Assembly (NCBI RefSeq): GCF_019703835.1
Contig: NZ_AP023054.1
Coordinates: 2,045,580-2,109,579 of the forward strand
Source of the DNA: Thaumasiovibrio subtropicus
Lineage (GTDB): Bacteria; Pseudomonadota; Gammaproteobacteria; Enterobacterales; Vibrionaceae
Reading direction: 5' to 3'
Length of the DNA: 64,000 nt
The notes beneath the pieces are model-generated. The model saw nothing but the letters and a program-made list of their open reading frames with translations. It was not told where the DNA came from and did no database searches. Position 1 is the first letter of the stretch. The number at the start of each line of letters is the position of its first letter. A program made the position numbers and the translations under genes. This document shows positions 45,464-55,143 of this stretch, one piece after another.

Positions 45464-46735
45464 ATGTCGAATCAAGCGGCAGCTACCTCAAAAGGTATTG
45501 CACTTTGGAAACAAATATTAATCGGTATGGTTGCCGGTTGTGCTGTCGGTGTGCTATTTGGCGAAAGCGCGGCAATGCTTAAGCCACTTGGCACACTGTT
45601 CATCAACCTGATCAAAATGCTGATTGTCCCTCTGGTGTTCTGTTCACTGATTGTGGGCGTGACGTCAATGAAGGATCCTCGCAAAATGGGGCGTATCGGT
45701 GGTAAAGCCATTTTACTCTACCTTTCGACTACTGCTATCGCCATCTCGATTGGCCTTGGTATGGGTACCCTATTTGCACCAGGTGTAGGGATTAATATCG
45801 CGACCTCGGAAGCTGCGGTTGCCGCCAAAGAAGCGCCAACCTTGGTTTCTACTCTGCTCAATATGATCCCAACCAACCCGGTTAAAGCGCTCGCTAACGG
45901 TGCCATTTTACAGATCATTGTCTTTGCTCTAGCGCTCGGTATTGCACTCACCCTGATTGGCGACAAAGGCAAACCGGCTGTTCAAGTTTTCGAAAGCCTT
46001 GCAGAAGCCATGTACAAGCTGACTGAACTCGTCATGAAGGTCGCGCCTTTCGGTATCTTCGGTTTAATGGCTTGGGTATCAGGTACTTATGGACTGGAAG
46101 TTTTACTGCCACTCGCGAAAGTGATTTTCGCCGTCTACGTTGGTTGTGTTATCCACGTTATCGTGTTCTACAGCGGTATCATCAGCACGCTTGGTAAGCT
46201 AAGCCCAGTGCGTTACCTGAAAGGTGTGATTAACCCAGCAACGGTCGCTTTTACCACCACCAGTAGTTCAGGCACGCTACCTGCCACTATCAAAGCGTCT
46301 CAAGAAGAGCTTGGTGTTTCAAAAGGCGTATCGAGCTTCGTTCTGCCACTTGGCGCAACCATCAACATGGATGGTACTGCCCTTTACCAAGGTGTTTGTG
46401 CGCTCTTTATCGCGCAAGCATTTGGCATTGACCTAACAATGTCCCAATACCTACTGATCATCATGACCTCAACACTCGCTTCAATTGGTACCGCTGGCGT
46501 ACCTGGTGGCGGCTTGATCATGCTGTCATTGGTATTAACCACTGTCGGTCTGCCAATGGAAGGATTGGCGATTGTTGCAGGTATCGACCGTATCCTCGAC
46601 ATGGCGCGTACCAGTGTCAATGTCTGTGGTGACATGATGGTCGCGACACTGATTGGTAAGAGCGAGAATGAACTCGACGAAACCATCTATAACAGCGATA
46701 AGACTGTGCCTGTTTCTGAGCAAGCAAAAGCCTAA
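45464..46735 (+). CDS. Dicarboxylate/amino acid:cation symporter (DAACS family)
   Basis: 423 residues with eight helices and two re-entrant loops. Hallmarks: T-T-S-S-S-G-T-L-P-A-T (HP1), N-M-D-G-T-A-L-Y-Q-G (TM7), A-G-V-P-G-G-G (HP2) and D-R-I-L-D-M-A-R-T-S-V-N-V-C-G-D (TM8). The Arg of the TM8 R-T-S-V-N is typical of acidic substrates, and the family covers glutamate, aspartate and C4-dicarboxylates; sequence alone does not choose. AAGGAA before the ATG. Behind a sigma54 promoter next to a matching two-component system. Confidence 0.92.
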   Translation: MSNQAAATSKGIALWKQILIGMVAGCAVGVLFGESAAMLKPLGTLFINLIKMLIVPLVFCSLIVGVTSMKDPRKMGRIGGKAILLYLSTTAIAISIGLGMGTLFAPGVGINIATSEAAVAAKEAPTLVSTLLNMIPTNPVKALANGAILQIIVFALALGIALTLIGDKGKPAVQVFESLAEAMYKLTELVMKVAPFGIFGLMAWVSGTYGLEVLLPLAKVIFAVYVGCVIHVIVFYSGIISTLGKLSPVRYLKGVINPATVAFTTTSSSGTLPATIKASQEELGVSKGVSSFVLPLGATINMDGTALYQGVCALFIAQAFGIDLTMSQYLLIIMTSTLASIGTAGVPGGGLIMLSLVLTTVGLPMEGLAIVAGIDRILDMARTSVNVCGDMMVATLIGKSENELDETIYNSDKTVPVSEQAKA

Positions 46736-46849
46736 AAGAATATTGTGGCTTGTCCGATACCGCGCTGAATGTGACTGACCCCATAAGCGCACATAAAAGT
46801 TAAAGCGGCGAGCCACAATTACCCCTCTTCCCTAGCCAATGATGGCACC

Positions 46850-46884
46850 AACCACCTTCGCAACATGCTTAGGTGGTTTTTTTT
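46850..46884 (+). terminator. Terminator of the symporter gene
   Basis: AACCACCT / AGGTGGTT arms, 13 nt loop, then eight T. It lies 114 bp after the stop codon; an ATTGTGGCT / AGCCACAAT pair brackets the DNA before it. Confidence 0.7.
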
Positions 46885-46913
46885 ACAAATTACACAGCAG
46901 GTTTATCTATCGC

Positions 46914-48665
46914 TCAATCTGGATAAAGATTACGGATAGCAAGAAAGGCATCAATGTTCGCCAGCAACATACTGGTGAGTGTCGGGTCAAATTGCTTCCC
47001 AGCGCCTTCCTGAAAATAACGAATCACTTCTTGCACGTCCCAGCTTGCCTTATAGCAGCGTTTACTCAGTAACGCATCAAATACATCGGCAATCGTGGTA
47101 ATACGCGCGTAGACATGGATCGCCTCACCAGCTTTGTTGTTTGGATACCCTTCACCATCCCAGCGCTCATGATGCTCGTGTGCAATGATTGCCGCTTTTT
47201 GAAAAAGTTCACCTTGGCTACTACTGAGCAAACGGTAGCCCAATGTGGTATGGGTTTGCATGATTGCCCACTCTTCGGCATCTAGCTTGCCCGGTTTTTC
47301 AAGAATCATATCTGGAATTGAGATTTTACCTACGTCATGCATCGGGCTAATGGCTTCCAACTCCGCGATTTCTCGACTGTTCAATCCGTAAAGCTGACCG
47401 AGGTGTGCTGACATCTTGGCGACCCGCTTAACATGATTGCCCGTTTCACCAGAGCGAGACTCAATCGCTTCACCTAACATCATGACCATCTCTTTTTGCG
47501 CGCCCAACATTTGAGATTGCAATTGATAAATCTGCCTATTGTTCTGTGCTAACAACTTGCGATGCTTTATCAATGCCCCTTGAGCAAGAATAATCAACAA
47601 CAGACACACAATAATTACCGTTGCGATCACGAGCACTTGCCAATGCTCTTCCCAGAACGAGATGGGATTGTTGAGTAGTATCGCACTTGTCGGCAACGAC
47701 GCGAGGGAAACACCATGGCGTTCGAGAGAGTGAAAATCAAAAACCGGTTTGTAGCTGGATCGGTATGATGAAGGCATATCGACACCAAAGGAGATAAACC
47801 GACTTAACGCATAAACAGCAATTCGCCCCAATTTCTCTGAATGGTTAACATACCCACCAAGTACACCATTCTCGATATAGAACTCCCAAAAGACGAACAC
47901 TGGCGCAACACTGTGCTCGCCAATCAACTTCGTTATTTCATGGTAGGTGTAATAGACACCTGACTCCACTTCAGTATTGAAATGGCTCATCAACACCGCA
48001 TCATGCGGCGAAATGTTAGCGACAAACTCACTCGCGGCCTGAACCGTGAGGTTATCGACTAGCACCAATTCAATATTAGCCATTCGACTTTCTTTAAATA
48101 TCGCCACAACTTCCTTTTCGACAAACTGTGCCGAGATACTTTGATCAGTCAGAAAGTAGAGTTTCTTTATTTGCGGCCTCAAATCAGCAATGAGATTTAA
48201 GTTTTCAAGAACACGATCTTTCGAATAAAAAACCCGATTATTTACGGATATATCATCTAGATTCGCGCGTGTATCATTGATACCCACCGCTACCGTTGGC
48301 GTATCCGCATCGAAAAGATAAGACAGCCGCTTACCCATCAACAACGCGTTATCATCGGTTAGAATAATGCCATCAAAATCATAGCCTATGTATTTTCGAA
48401 TAAAGTATTGTTCGAATGTCTGATAATATTCTTCGGAGAAAACACGCTTACTGTCTAGGTATTCAATAGAGAGTTTGACATGAACAGAACTCTCTTCAAG
48501 CGCAGCTTCTATTCCCTTTTGTAAGTCATGGGTCCACTGATAAGAAGGATGGTAAGAATGAAGAATCAATATATTTTTGACTGATGTTTCTGCAAATGCT
48601 TTACCCATCGTGAATACAATGAGCAGTATTATTGAACAATATCGCCAATAACAGCTAGCGAACAT
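46914..48665 (-). CDS. HD-GYP c-di-GMP phosphodiesterase with periplasmic binding domain
   Basis: 583 residues from the ATG preceded by GAGG. Signal peptide, then an ABC-substrate-binding-like periplasmic domain (N-I-L-I-L-H-S-Y-H-P-S-Y-Q-W-T … ), a membrane helix near 330-350 and a coiled coil. The HD-GYP domain has H-D-V-G-K-I-S-I-P-D and H-H-E-R-W-D-G-E-G-Y-P, with E-T-G-N-H-V-K-R-V upstream supplying further metal ligands; all are intact, so it should hydrolyse c-di-GMP. The sensor half resembles those that read small organic ligands. Confidence 0.9.
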   Translation of the reverse strand: MFASCYWRYCSIILLIVFTMGKAFAETSVKNILILHSYHPSYQWTHDLQKGIEAALEESSVHVKLSIEYLDSKRVFSEEYYQTFEQYFIRKYIGYDFDGIILTDDNALLMGKRLSYLFDADTPTVAVGINDTRANLDDISVNNRVFYSKDRVLENLNLIADLRPQIKKLYFLTDQSISAQFVEKEVVAIFKESRMANIELVLVDNLTVQAASEFVANISPHDAVLMSHFNTEVESGVYYTYHEITKLIGEHSVAPVFVFWEFYIENGVLGGYVNHSEKLGRIAVYALSRFISFGVDMPSSYRSSYKPVFDFHSLERHGVSLASLPTSAILLNNPISFWEEHWQVLVIATVIIVCLLLIILAQGALIKHRKLLAQNNRQIYQLQSQMLGAQKEMVMMLGEAIESRSGETGNHVKRVAKMSAHLGQLYGLNSREIAELEAISPMHDVGKISIPDMILEKPGKLDAEEWAIMQTHTTLGYRLLSSSQGELFQKAAIIAHEHHERWDGEGYPNNKAGEAIHVYARITTIADVFDALLSKRCYKASWDVQEVIRYFQEGAGKQFDPTLTSMLLANIDAFLAIRNLYPD

Positions 48666-48893
48666 GGCTACCTCATCGAAATAGTAAAATACCAATTAAG
48701 TATACTATCAATACCAATGAGGAACAGTTCTTATTTCTGCGAAATCCGTTCATCTTAGAGAGTTGTGTAATCTAAACACGTATCAGCTAAGAGTTTGTTC
48801 CTACTCGCAACTTTTCCCATTACCAAAAAAACACACTTAAACCACACCAACCAGCCCATTAAAATGGACATTGTGATTCATCTCGAGGTTAAG

Positions 48894-49591
48894 ATGCACC
48901 AAAACGTTACTTTCTGTATTGCTGCAGCCCTTATTATGCTCATCGCTATGAGTGTTCGTTGGCACTATCGACGTAATAAGGCTCGAACACACCACCGTTC
49001 GATATGCCGTCCTCTCTATCAAGAAATGCGTTGGTACCGTAACGTCAACATCGGAGCCTTTGTACTTTCACCTATTTGGCTAGCGTCAAATGGCTTCAGG
49101 CTGCGAGCATGCCTCTATTTGTTAAGTGCCTTGTACTGTGGTTATATACTCAAGCCGCCTCAAGATGCTTAATCAGCGAGAATTTCTAGGTTTGCCATCG
49201 AGGCACTGCTTTGAAGGTCTAGTGGACTAAATCAAAAAGCAGTAACAAAGGTGGCGAGCCTAGAAAACTCGCCCTTCGGGAAGCAACTAGCGCCCCGATT
49301 TCTGCGTTAAAGGTGTTCGAAAGGGGAAGGCCATTCCTTCACACCTTTGCCTTGAACTCAACGCGCTAGTCTGCTTCTGAATCCTGCATCTTGAGGTGGC
49401 TTGAGTATACAGCCATTATCTGGTCAGGCTACCTTTTCTTTTTTGGCACAGCGATTTCATGGGGGGACGGGCGTCGTTGGCATTTCGATATTGCCGCTTT
49501 CATCGATGAGCAGCGGTTTTGGCGGCGTTTAGCGTGGCTGGTACTAGGTTTGTTATCATGGCTTTACTTAGTCACTCTAGTAACACAATGA
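48894..49591 (+). pseudogene. Small membrane-protein gene split by a MITE
   Basis: The first part (48894-49146) starts M-H-Q-N-V-T-F after GAGG and contains one helix plus a basic loop; the second (49408-49591) continues Y-T-A-I-I-W-S-G-Y-L-F-F-F-G through two more hydrophobic segments to V-T-L-V-T-Q-stop. Deleting the element and one TA joins …Y-C-G-Y to T-A-I-I-W exactly in frame, giving about 145 residues. I do not recognise the family. The inserted copy now gives a truncated product with a short foreign tail. Confidence 0.8.
49147..49407. mobile_element. MITE copy 4 (261 bp), inserted in a membrane-protein gene
   Basis: TACTCAAGCCGCCTCAAGAT… to …AGGTGGCTTGAGTA with TA on both sides (49145-49146, 49408-49409). 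Same orientation as copies 2 and 3. Confidence 0.93.
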
Positions 49592-49600
49592 TGACCATGA

Positions 49601-50029
49601 CTACTCTGCCACTGGCGGTTGCAATAAAAGGTCAAAAATCTTCCGATACCGTTCAACAGCTTCGCTTATCTCTTTGTCAGTAAGTACATTATTTCGCTGG
49701 TGCAACCGTCGGTCCTCTTGCCAATGCAAGGCAAACTGCTCTGTCGTTTGCGTCATCAACAGGTTACTCGGCCTCAATGACTGCATTCGTACCAGTTGCT
49801 GAATTTCAACATCAATATTTAAATAATCCACTTCGAAACGGCGAAAATTCCGCTCTTGCTCAGGCATCATGGCTAAAAAATCAAAGTGCTGAAACAGCAC
49901 CTTTTCTACCCGCTTAGTCTGTTGATGAGTGCGAGCATCAAAATGCGCCATCATTTCGCACCCCATCAGGGATACAATGCTCAACAGCAGTCCAATCCAT
50001 CCGGCTAACAACGCGTTACGATTTAGCAC
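49601..50029 (-). CDS. Predicted lipoprotein, unknown function
   Basis: 142 residues from GTG with AAGGAT upstream. The N-terminus ends in a lipobox (S-L-M-G-C). The mature part is helical and charged, with E-R-N-F-R-R-F-E-V-D-Y-L-N-I-D-V-E-I-Q-Q as the clearest amphipathic segment. Convergent with the split membrane-protein gene; no family recognised. Confidence 0.6.
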   Translation of the reverse strand: MLNRNALLAGWIGLLLSIVSLMGCEMMAHFDARTHQQTKRVEKVLFQHFDFLAMMPEQERNFRRFEVDYLNIDVEIQQLVRMQSLRPSNLLMTQTTEQFALHWQEDRRLHQRNNVLTDKEISEAVERYRKIFDLLLQPPVAE

Positions 50030-50441
50030 TTATCCTTCTCCTCTCTTGCGATAAACCATCGGTATCGCAATGTGTGAATCTTGTCTTTCCATAGCGCCAA
50101 GGATATAAATATAGCCATTGTCATCTCTCCTCCTCTTCCGTCAAGCGATATCCGTTAATAATGGTGCAAGTGGCTACATTTTGACATCTCGTTGACTTTT
50201 ATTTCTTGCATCGACAATCGCTTGTTATAGAAACACCTCAAAAACATTCAGCCTCGTAATAAATAGATTCAATGGGCGTTTTCTCCTTAAGAATATTTCC
50301 CCTATTTACCCTTGGAATTAAGCACGTCTTTCATAGTGCGCTCTCAATACTCAAACAAGGTTAAGAATGCCATTTATTGTTCGCTAAGCTTGTGGCAAAG
50401 TAACTGTATTCAATGCACTTTTTGTAAGAGAGGCGTCCCCT
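50030..50441. other. Intergenic region, nothing recognised
   Basis: 412 bp, AT-rich, divergent promoters for the lipoprotein and the acetyltransferase expected; no operator or RNA gene identified. Confidence 0.45.
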
Positions 50442-50990
50442 ATGTTCCGCGAAGAAGTTGACTCAGAGATTTCACTCGCCCTTGTCGAGCCCAGTTTTGC
50501 AACGCAATACCATCACATTGTACTCGAACAAAAAGCGTATTTAGGTGAGTGGTTACCTTGGGTACACTTTGCTGATGGCGAACCTTTCTTTATGCGCTTC
50601 ATTAAACAGTCCCTCTATGATTATGCCGATGGAAAGTCCCTGACTTGCGGCATTCTTTTTAAAGGTGATTTGGTGGGCAACATTAGCTTTAATAACATTC
50701 AGAATACGACAAAACGTGTAGAGATTGGCTATTGGCTAAGCGAAAAATATCAAGGCCAAGGCATTATGTCTCGCAGCGTCTCTCATCTCATTCACAAGGC
50801 CTTTAATGAAATGAAGATGGAGAAAGTGCAAATCGCTGCCGCCGAGCATAATAAACCCAGTCGCGCATTGTGTGAACGATTAGGGTTTAAATTGGAGGGG
50901 ATACTCACCAACACGGAAAACATTAACGGTTACATCGTTAATCACGCGTTTTATGGATTACACAGAGAAGATTGGCAACAGACACGCTAA
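50442..50990 (+). CDS. RimL/RimJ-type GNAT acetyltransferase
   Basis: 182 residues. Fits the ribosomal-protein N-acetyltransferase group: G-N-I-S-F-N-N-I, E-I-G-Y-W-L-S-E-K-Y-Q-G-Q-G-I-M-S (acetyl-CoA loop) and N-K-P-S-R-A-L-C-E-R-L-G-F-K-L-E-G. The true target may be a ribosomal protein or another amine. GAGG before the ATG. Confidence 0.85.
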   Translation: MFREEVDSEISLALVEPSFATQYHHIVLEQKAYLGEWLPWVHFADGEPFFMRFIKQSLYDYADGKSLTCGILFKGDLVGNISFNNIQNTTKRVEIGYWLSEKYQGQGIMSRSVSHLIHKAFNEMKMEKVQIAAAEHNKPSRALCERLGFKLEGILTNTENINGYIVNHAFYGLHREDWQQTR

Positions 50991-51047
50991 TTTGGCTACC
51001 GACCTCTTCCTTCTAAAACGATAGTCGCCAGGTCGGTGCAAACAAAA

Positions 51048-52004
51048 TCAAACTGGCTCAGGAAACAGCTTAAGCCACCAATCATTTCCCGATGCATGAC
51101 GAATGATCAGTTCACGCAACCATCGATGGCTAGGGTCATTTTCAAAGTTCTTGTGCCAGAGAAGAAAGTGACCCGCCGGTGCAATCTCAATCGGCAATGG
51201 CCGCACTATCAGGTTGTTCGTGGCTAAGAAACGGTGAATCGTTGAAACGGGATAACACATTAGCAAATCAGTTTGCTCAATTAATTCAATCGCACTACGT
51301 AAATCAGACATATGAACAGCATTATCTAGGCTATGCCGCTGCGCTTCTATCATGGCTTGAATCATCCAACCAGAGATACCCCCAGTTGTCACTTGTAGAT
51401 GACGATACTTTAAAAAGGTGGCTAAGTTCCATGGTTCCTTTGCAGCTGGATGATCGACTCGCATAACACAGACTGAATAGTCTTTTACAAGCTCGACCGC
51501 ATTCAGTTCCTCTGGGATCTGACTGGCATGCGCCGTTGCCCTTTCGTCCCACTCAAAAATCGCGATACCGAAATCTGACTCACAACGAAGTAATCGTTTT
51601 AAGCTACCTTCATTCCATGTCTTTGAATTAACGCTGATGTTTGGGGCCTCTTGAAGCGCTTTGGGCATAAACAGGGGAAAAGTAACCGAATACGCCGTCT
51701 CTAACAGTTCAAAATCAAATGTCCTTCGACTCAAGCTGGGTTCAAACAGTTCAGGCAGGGTTAGCTGATCCACTTGCAATAAAATCGCGTGAATTTTCGG
51801 GGCAAGCGACAGTGCTTTAGGGGTCGGTGACAACCCTTTCGATTCCCGCTCAAACAACGGATCATCAAACGCTAGTCTTAATTTAGCGAGCTGCTTACTT
51901 ACCGCCGACTGACTCAGAAATAACCTTTCCGCGGCGGCAGTAACACTTCGCTCTTCAAGCAAAACAGCCAATACGCGTAGTAGATTTACATCAAACTGAT
52001 TCAA
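51048..52004 (-). CDS. LysR-family transcriptional regulator
   Basis: 318 residues from TTG, with AAGGAAAAG 6 nt upstream. N-terminal HTH (E-R-S-V-T-A-A-A-E-R-L-F-L-S-Q-S-A-V-S-K) and a periplasmic-binding-like effector domain. Regulates unknown genes; no divergent partner lies close by. Confidence 0.88.
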   Translation of the reverse strand: MNQFDVNLLRVLAVLLEERSVTAAAERLFLSQSAVSKQLAKLRLAFDDPLFERESKGLSPTPKALSLAPKIHAILLQVDQLTLPELFEPSLSRRTFDFELLETAYSVTFPLFMPKALQEAPNISVNSKTWNEGSLKRLLRCESDFGIAIFEWDERATAHASQIPEELNAVELVKDYSVCVMRVDHPAAKEPWNLATFLKYRHLQVTTGGISGWMIQAMIEAQRHSLDNAVHMSDLRSAIELIEQTDLLMCYPVSTIHRFLATNNLIVRPLPIEIAPAGHFLLWHKNFENDPSHRWLRELIIRHASGNDWWLKLFPEPV

Positions 52005-52144
52005 TACTTTTCCTTTTTATACTCTCGCTGTCTCTCGATACCTGATTAGCGACAAAACTTAGGCATGTCAGCAAGACACTGCTTTGGCGGTGATTCGATT
52101 ATATCCTCAAGTAGCTTGCTAACGAATACCCTGTCCGTAGGCCT

Positions 52145-54643
52145 CTAAAGCGCAGGGTAGCTTACGGTTTTCTCTAAACGTGCCTGTAGCAGTTCAAGGG
52201 AAAGGGGCTTATCGAAATAGAAGCCTTGCACAAAGTGGCAACCATACGATTTGAGTTTGACATACTGAGACTTGGTTTCAACACCTTCTGCCACAACAGA
52301 AAAGTCTGACGCAGCACCTATCGCTAAAATGGCCTTGATCAGAGAGTCACTCTGATCGCTCACTAACAGTTTATCGACAAAACAACGATCGATCTTGATC
52401 TCTGTAATAGGTAACGTATTGAGATAACTCAATGAAGAATACCCTGTCCCAAAGTCATCCAAAGAGATACCAAAGCCTAAATGACGCAGGCTATGTAACA
52501 TTGGTGCCACCTCGGTCAAATCATGTATCAAGATGTTCTCTGTTATCTCCAGTACCAAGCGATCAATATCAATCCCAACTTCATTGATCACCGCCAGCAT
52601 ATCAGTGGCAAACTCAGCTTCATTTAATTGCGCTGGGGAGATATTGACCGACAATTTCAACGCATTCTCACCATTAGGCGATATTGAAAGCACGTCTTCA
52701 CACGCACGCCTAAACACCCACATACCAATCTGGTGAATGATACCGGCTTCTTCTGCTGCACTGATGAACTTGTCAGGGGGTACGAAGCCTAGCTTACTAT
52801 TTTCCCATCGCGCGAGCACTTCAACGCCCACTATCTCGTTGGCAGCCGCATCCACTTGCGGCTGATAGAGAACGAACAACTCATTCCTCTCTATTGCCTG
52901 CTTCAACTGCTCCTGCATTTGGAAGGCATATTGCACTTCCTCATTAATGGCCGCTGAGTAAAAGAACACTTCACCTTTTCTCTGAGCGGCTTTAGACTTG
53001 TACAACACAATATCTGCGTTGCGAATCAATACCTCAGCACTGTCGCTATCCGCGGGAAACATGCTCGCACCCACACTGCACCCGGTTGTCACTAGTCGGC
53101 CACCCACTTTGAACGGCGTATCGAAAACACGCTTTATACGACGAATTTTGCGTTCTGCTGCTTGGAAACTCTTCAAATTAGGGAAGCAGAAAACAAACTC
53201 ATCGCCGCCAAACCGTGCGACAAGATCATCATCTTCCAATAAGAAATCAAACCGCTCAGAAACAGCGACTAACAGTTCATCGCCGGTAGAGTGACCAAAA
53301 ATATCATTGATGCGTTTAAAATTATCTAGATCGACAAACACCACAGCGAGATGTAACCCTTTCTCTCTCCCCTCTTCAATCCCTTGCTGTATTGTTTCAG
53401 TTAGCATCAACCTATTCGGTAGATTAGTTAATACATCTTTCTGCGCAATCTGTTGAAGCTGATCTCGCGTTTGTACCAGTTGATTAAAGTGCGCCGCGAT
53501 CTTTTCCTGAAAACGACCAAAGCGACGCGATACTTGCATACTCAATAGCAATGAGAACGCGATCATGGCAAATGCCAATGAACCAATCGCTAGCGTGAGT
53601 CGCATCCATTCTTGACGCTGCAACATAGCGACTTCTTCTCGTTTCACATCTAAATAACGCTCAAAATCGTCTAAGTAAAATCCCGTGCCAATCGTCCAAC
53701 CCCACTCTTCTATTTGCGCGATGTAGCTTAGTTTTTGTCTATCATCGGTAAAGATAAGTTGGTATTCAACAAAGCCGCCTTGTGGCGCGGCCGCTTGAAA
53801 CCTCTCCCAAATGTCTTGGCCGCCGCCAAATTGGATCAACGACAATGGCTGAGATAAGTACTCACGATGGGGATGGGCAAGCAGCTTTCCTTCTTCATCT
53901 AAGACAAAGACATAACCGTCATCACCATATTGATAGCTAGTTACCCAATCTAACAAGTGCTGTTGAATATCGGACTCGACATCATCGACATACTCACCAG
54001 TACCAATAAACCAATCATAAGGGGCAAAGTATTTCCCATAACCGATTTTTTCAAACTCTTGATCTTTAGGGTAACCGGGCTTGGAGTACCACCAACGATA
54101 AAAAGCTTCCCCCGACTCGGCAATCAAGCGGATATGCTCTTGTAAAATAGAGGTACCACGTGAATCTTTCGCTTCCCAACCGGAGTTACCTTCTATTTCC
54201 GGTTTCAAGCCGTGAATAACGTTGATTCCATCCATTTTGAAGACGAAAAAGTAACCTCTTCCGTCGAAGAAACGGATGGGGCGCAGTGCATCGGCAATCA
54301 TCTCAGTCACCACGTCTTCAGGTAGGTGTGCGTTTTGGCTATAGATATTGGTCGCAATCGCATGCGCTTCATCAACACGCATTTTGGCTTGACGCTTTAG
54401 CTGTCCCTCTGCGAGTGCGCGATGGTAATCGATTTCTTGAATAACCCGATTGACGTGCTGCCGAATCGTCTCTTTTTGAATCTCGATCACTTCACTACGT
54501 AATGCTTCCAACCGCGCTTCCGAGCGCGCTTGGTTCCCTTTAATCAGTACCAAGCTAATCACAAGGGTAACCACACCAATAATGACAACAGGCGCATAAC
54601 GGATTAGGCGCAACAGCTTTTGATCATTAAGGGTCTGCATCAT
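52145..54643 (-). CDS. Double-Cache GGDEF-EAL protein
   Basis: 832 residues. Helix 17-34, two periplasmic Cache modules (G-Y-F-F-V-F-K-M-D-G near 130 and G-Y-V-F-V-L-D-E-E-G near 243), helix 349-367, then GGDEF with intact A-R-F-G-G-D-E-F (GGDEF 479-483) and EAL with E-V-L-A-R-W (608), D-D-F-G-T-G-Y-S-S-L and K-I-D-R. Both domains keep their catalytic signatures, so it could make or degrade c-di-GMP depending on the Cache ligand. No strong ribosome binding site is seen at the double ATG. Confidence 0.9.
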   Translation of the reverse strand: MMQTLNDQKLLRLIRYAPVVIIGVVTLVISLVLIKGNQARSEARLEALRSEVIEIQKETIRQHVNRVIQEIDYHRALAEGQLKRQAKMRVDEAHAIATNIYSQNAHLPEDVVTEMIADALRPIRFFDGRGYFFVFKMDGINVIHGLKPEIEGNSGWEAKDSRGTSILQEHIRLIAESGEAFYRWWYSKPGYPKDQEFEKIGYGKYFAPYDWFIGTGEYVDDVESDIQQHLLDWVTSYQYGDDGYVFVLDEEGKLLAHPHREYLSQPLSLIQFGGGQDIWERFQAAAPQGGFVEYQLIFTDDRQKLSYIAQIEEWGWTIGTGFYLDDFERYLDVKREEVAMLQRQEWMRLTLAIGSLAFAMIAFSLLLSMQVSRRFGRFQEKIAAHFNQLVQTRDQLQQIAQKDVLTNLPNRLMLTETIQQGIEEGREKGLHLAVVFVDLDNFKRINDIFGHSTGDELLVAVSERFDFLLEDDDLVARFGGDEFVFCFPNLKSFQAAERKIRRIKRVFDTPFKVGGRLVTTGCSVGASMFPADSDSAEVLIRNADIVLYKSKAAQRKGEVFFYSAAINEEVQYAFQMQEQLKQAIERNELFVLYQPQVDAAANEIVGVEVLARWENSKLGFVPPDKFISAAEEAGIIHQIGMWVFRRACEDVLSISPNGENALKLSVNISPAQLNEAEFATDMLAVINEVGIDIDRLVLEITENILIHDLTEVAPMLHSLRHLGFGISLDDFGTGYSSLSYLNTLPITEIKIDRCFVDKLLVSDQSDSLIKAILAIGAASDFSVVAEGVETKSQYVKLKSYGCHFVQGFYFDKPLSLELLQARLEKTVSYPAL

Positions 54644-54846
54644 AGGTAGAAAGTCACTGCTAGGTCATTTACTAGATTATAGATAGTGGTAGCGACACTG
54701 ATGGAAAAATCACTTACCTGTTAGATAGTTATTCACAATTTACGACTCAAATATCATAAAGAAAGCTTTTTTGTACACTTGTATCAAGCTCGCGACAGTT
54801 GTCTCGTCACACCGTCGAGGTCGGAAAGGTTATTTATCCAACCTGA

Positions 54847-55143
54847 TCAGCCACCAATTAACACGGTCGGCATGCCGACCACAATCGTACCACCGTGTGC
54901 GGTTGTATCACCCATTCTTGCCACTGGTCGATTATTAAACAACACAGTCGCACTGCCTTTTATTATGCTATCCGGTGGACCGACACAGGTGCACATTTGC
55001 CCTACCGTCGCCGCGGGAATATTACCCACCAACACGGTACATGGCAGAGGAATGATTGGCCCACCAACATGAGGAATTGGCGGGACAGCAGGGGTTTGCA
55101 TCGGACATACGTGCATATCAGATGCTCTTGCACAAGGTAGCAT
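54847..55143 (-). CDS. PAAR-domain T6SS spike-tip protein
   Basis: 98 residues, a bare PAAR with no effector extension. P-x-x-H-V-G-G-P-I near the N-terminus and M-G-D-T-T-A-H-G-G-T-I-V-V-G near the end are the repeated PAAR motifs; His and Cys in the N-terminal half can bind zinc. It caps the VgrG trimer. Overlaps the preceding gene by 1 nt (TAATG) with AAGGAG upstream. Confidence 0.88.
   Translation of the reverse strand: MLPCARASDMHVCPMQTPAVPPIPHVGGPIIPLPCTVLVGNIPAATVGQMCTCVGPPDSIIKGSATVLFNNRPVARMGDTTAHGGTIVVGMPTVLIGG

Noticed and set aside
10700..49407. Reading the repeated 261 bp elements as a CRISPR array or ERIC/REP elements
   Set aside because: Copies are thousands of bases apart, far longer than CRISPR repeats, and have terminal inverted repeats with TA duplications, which ERIC/REP sequences lack.
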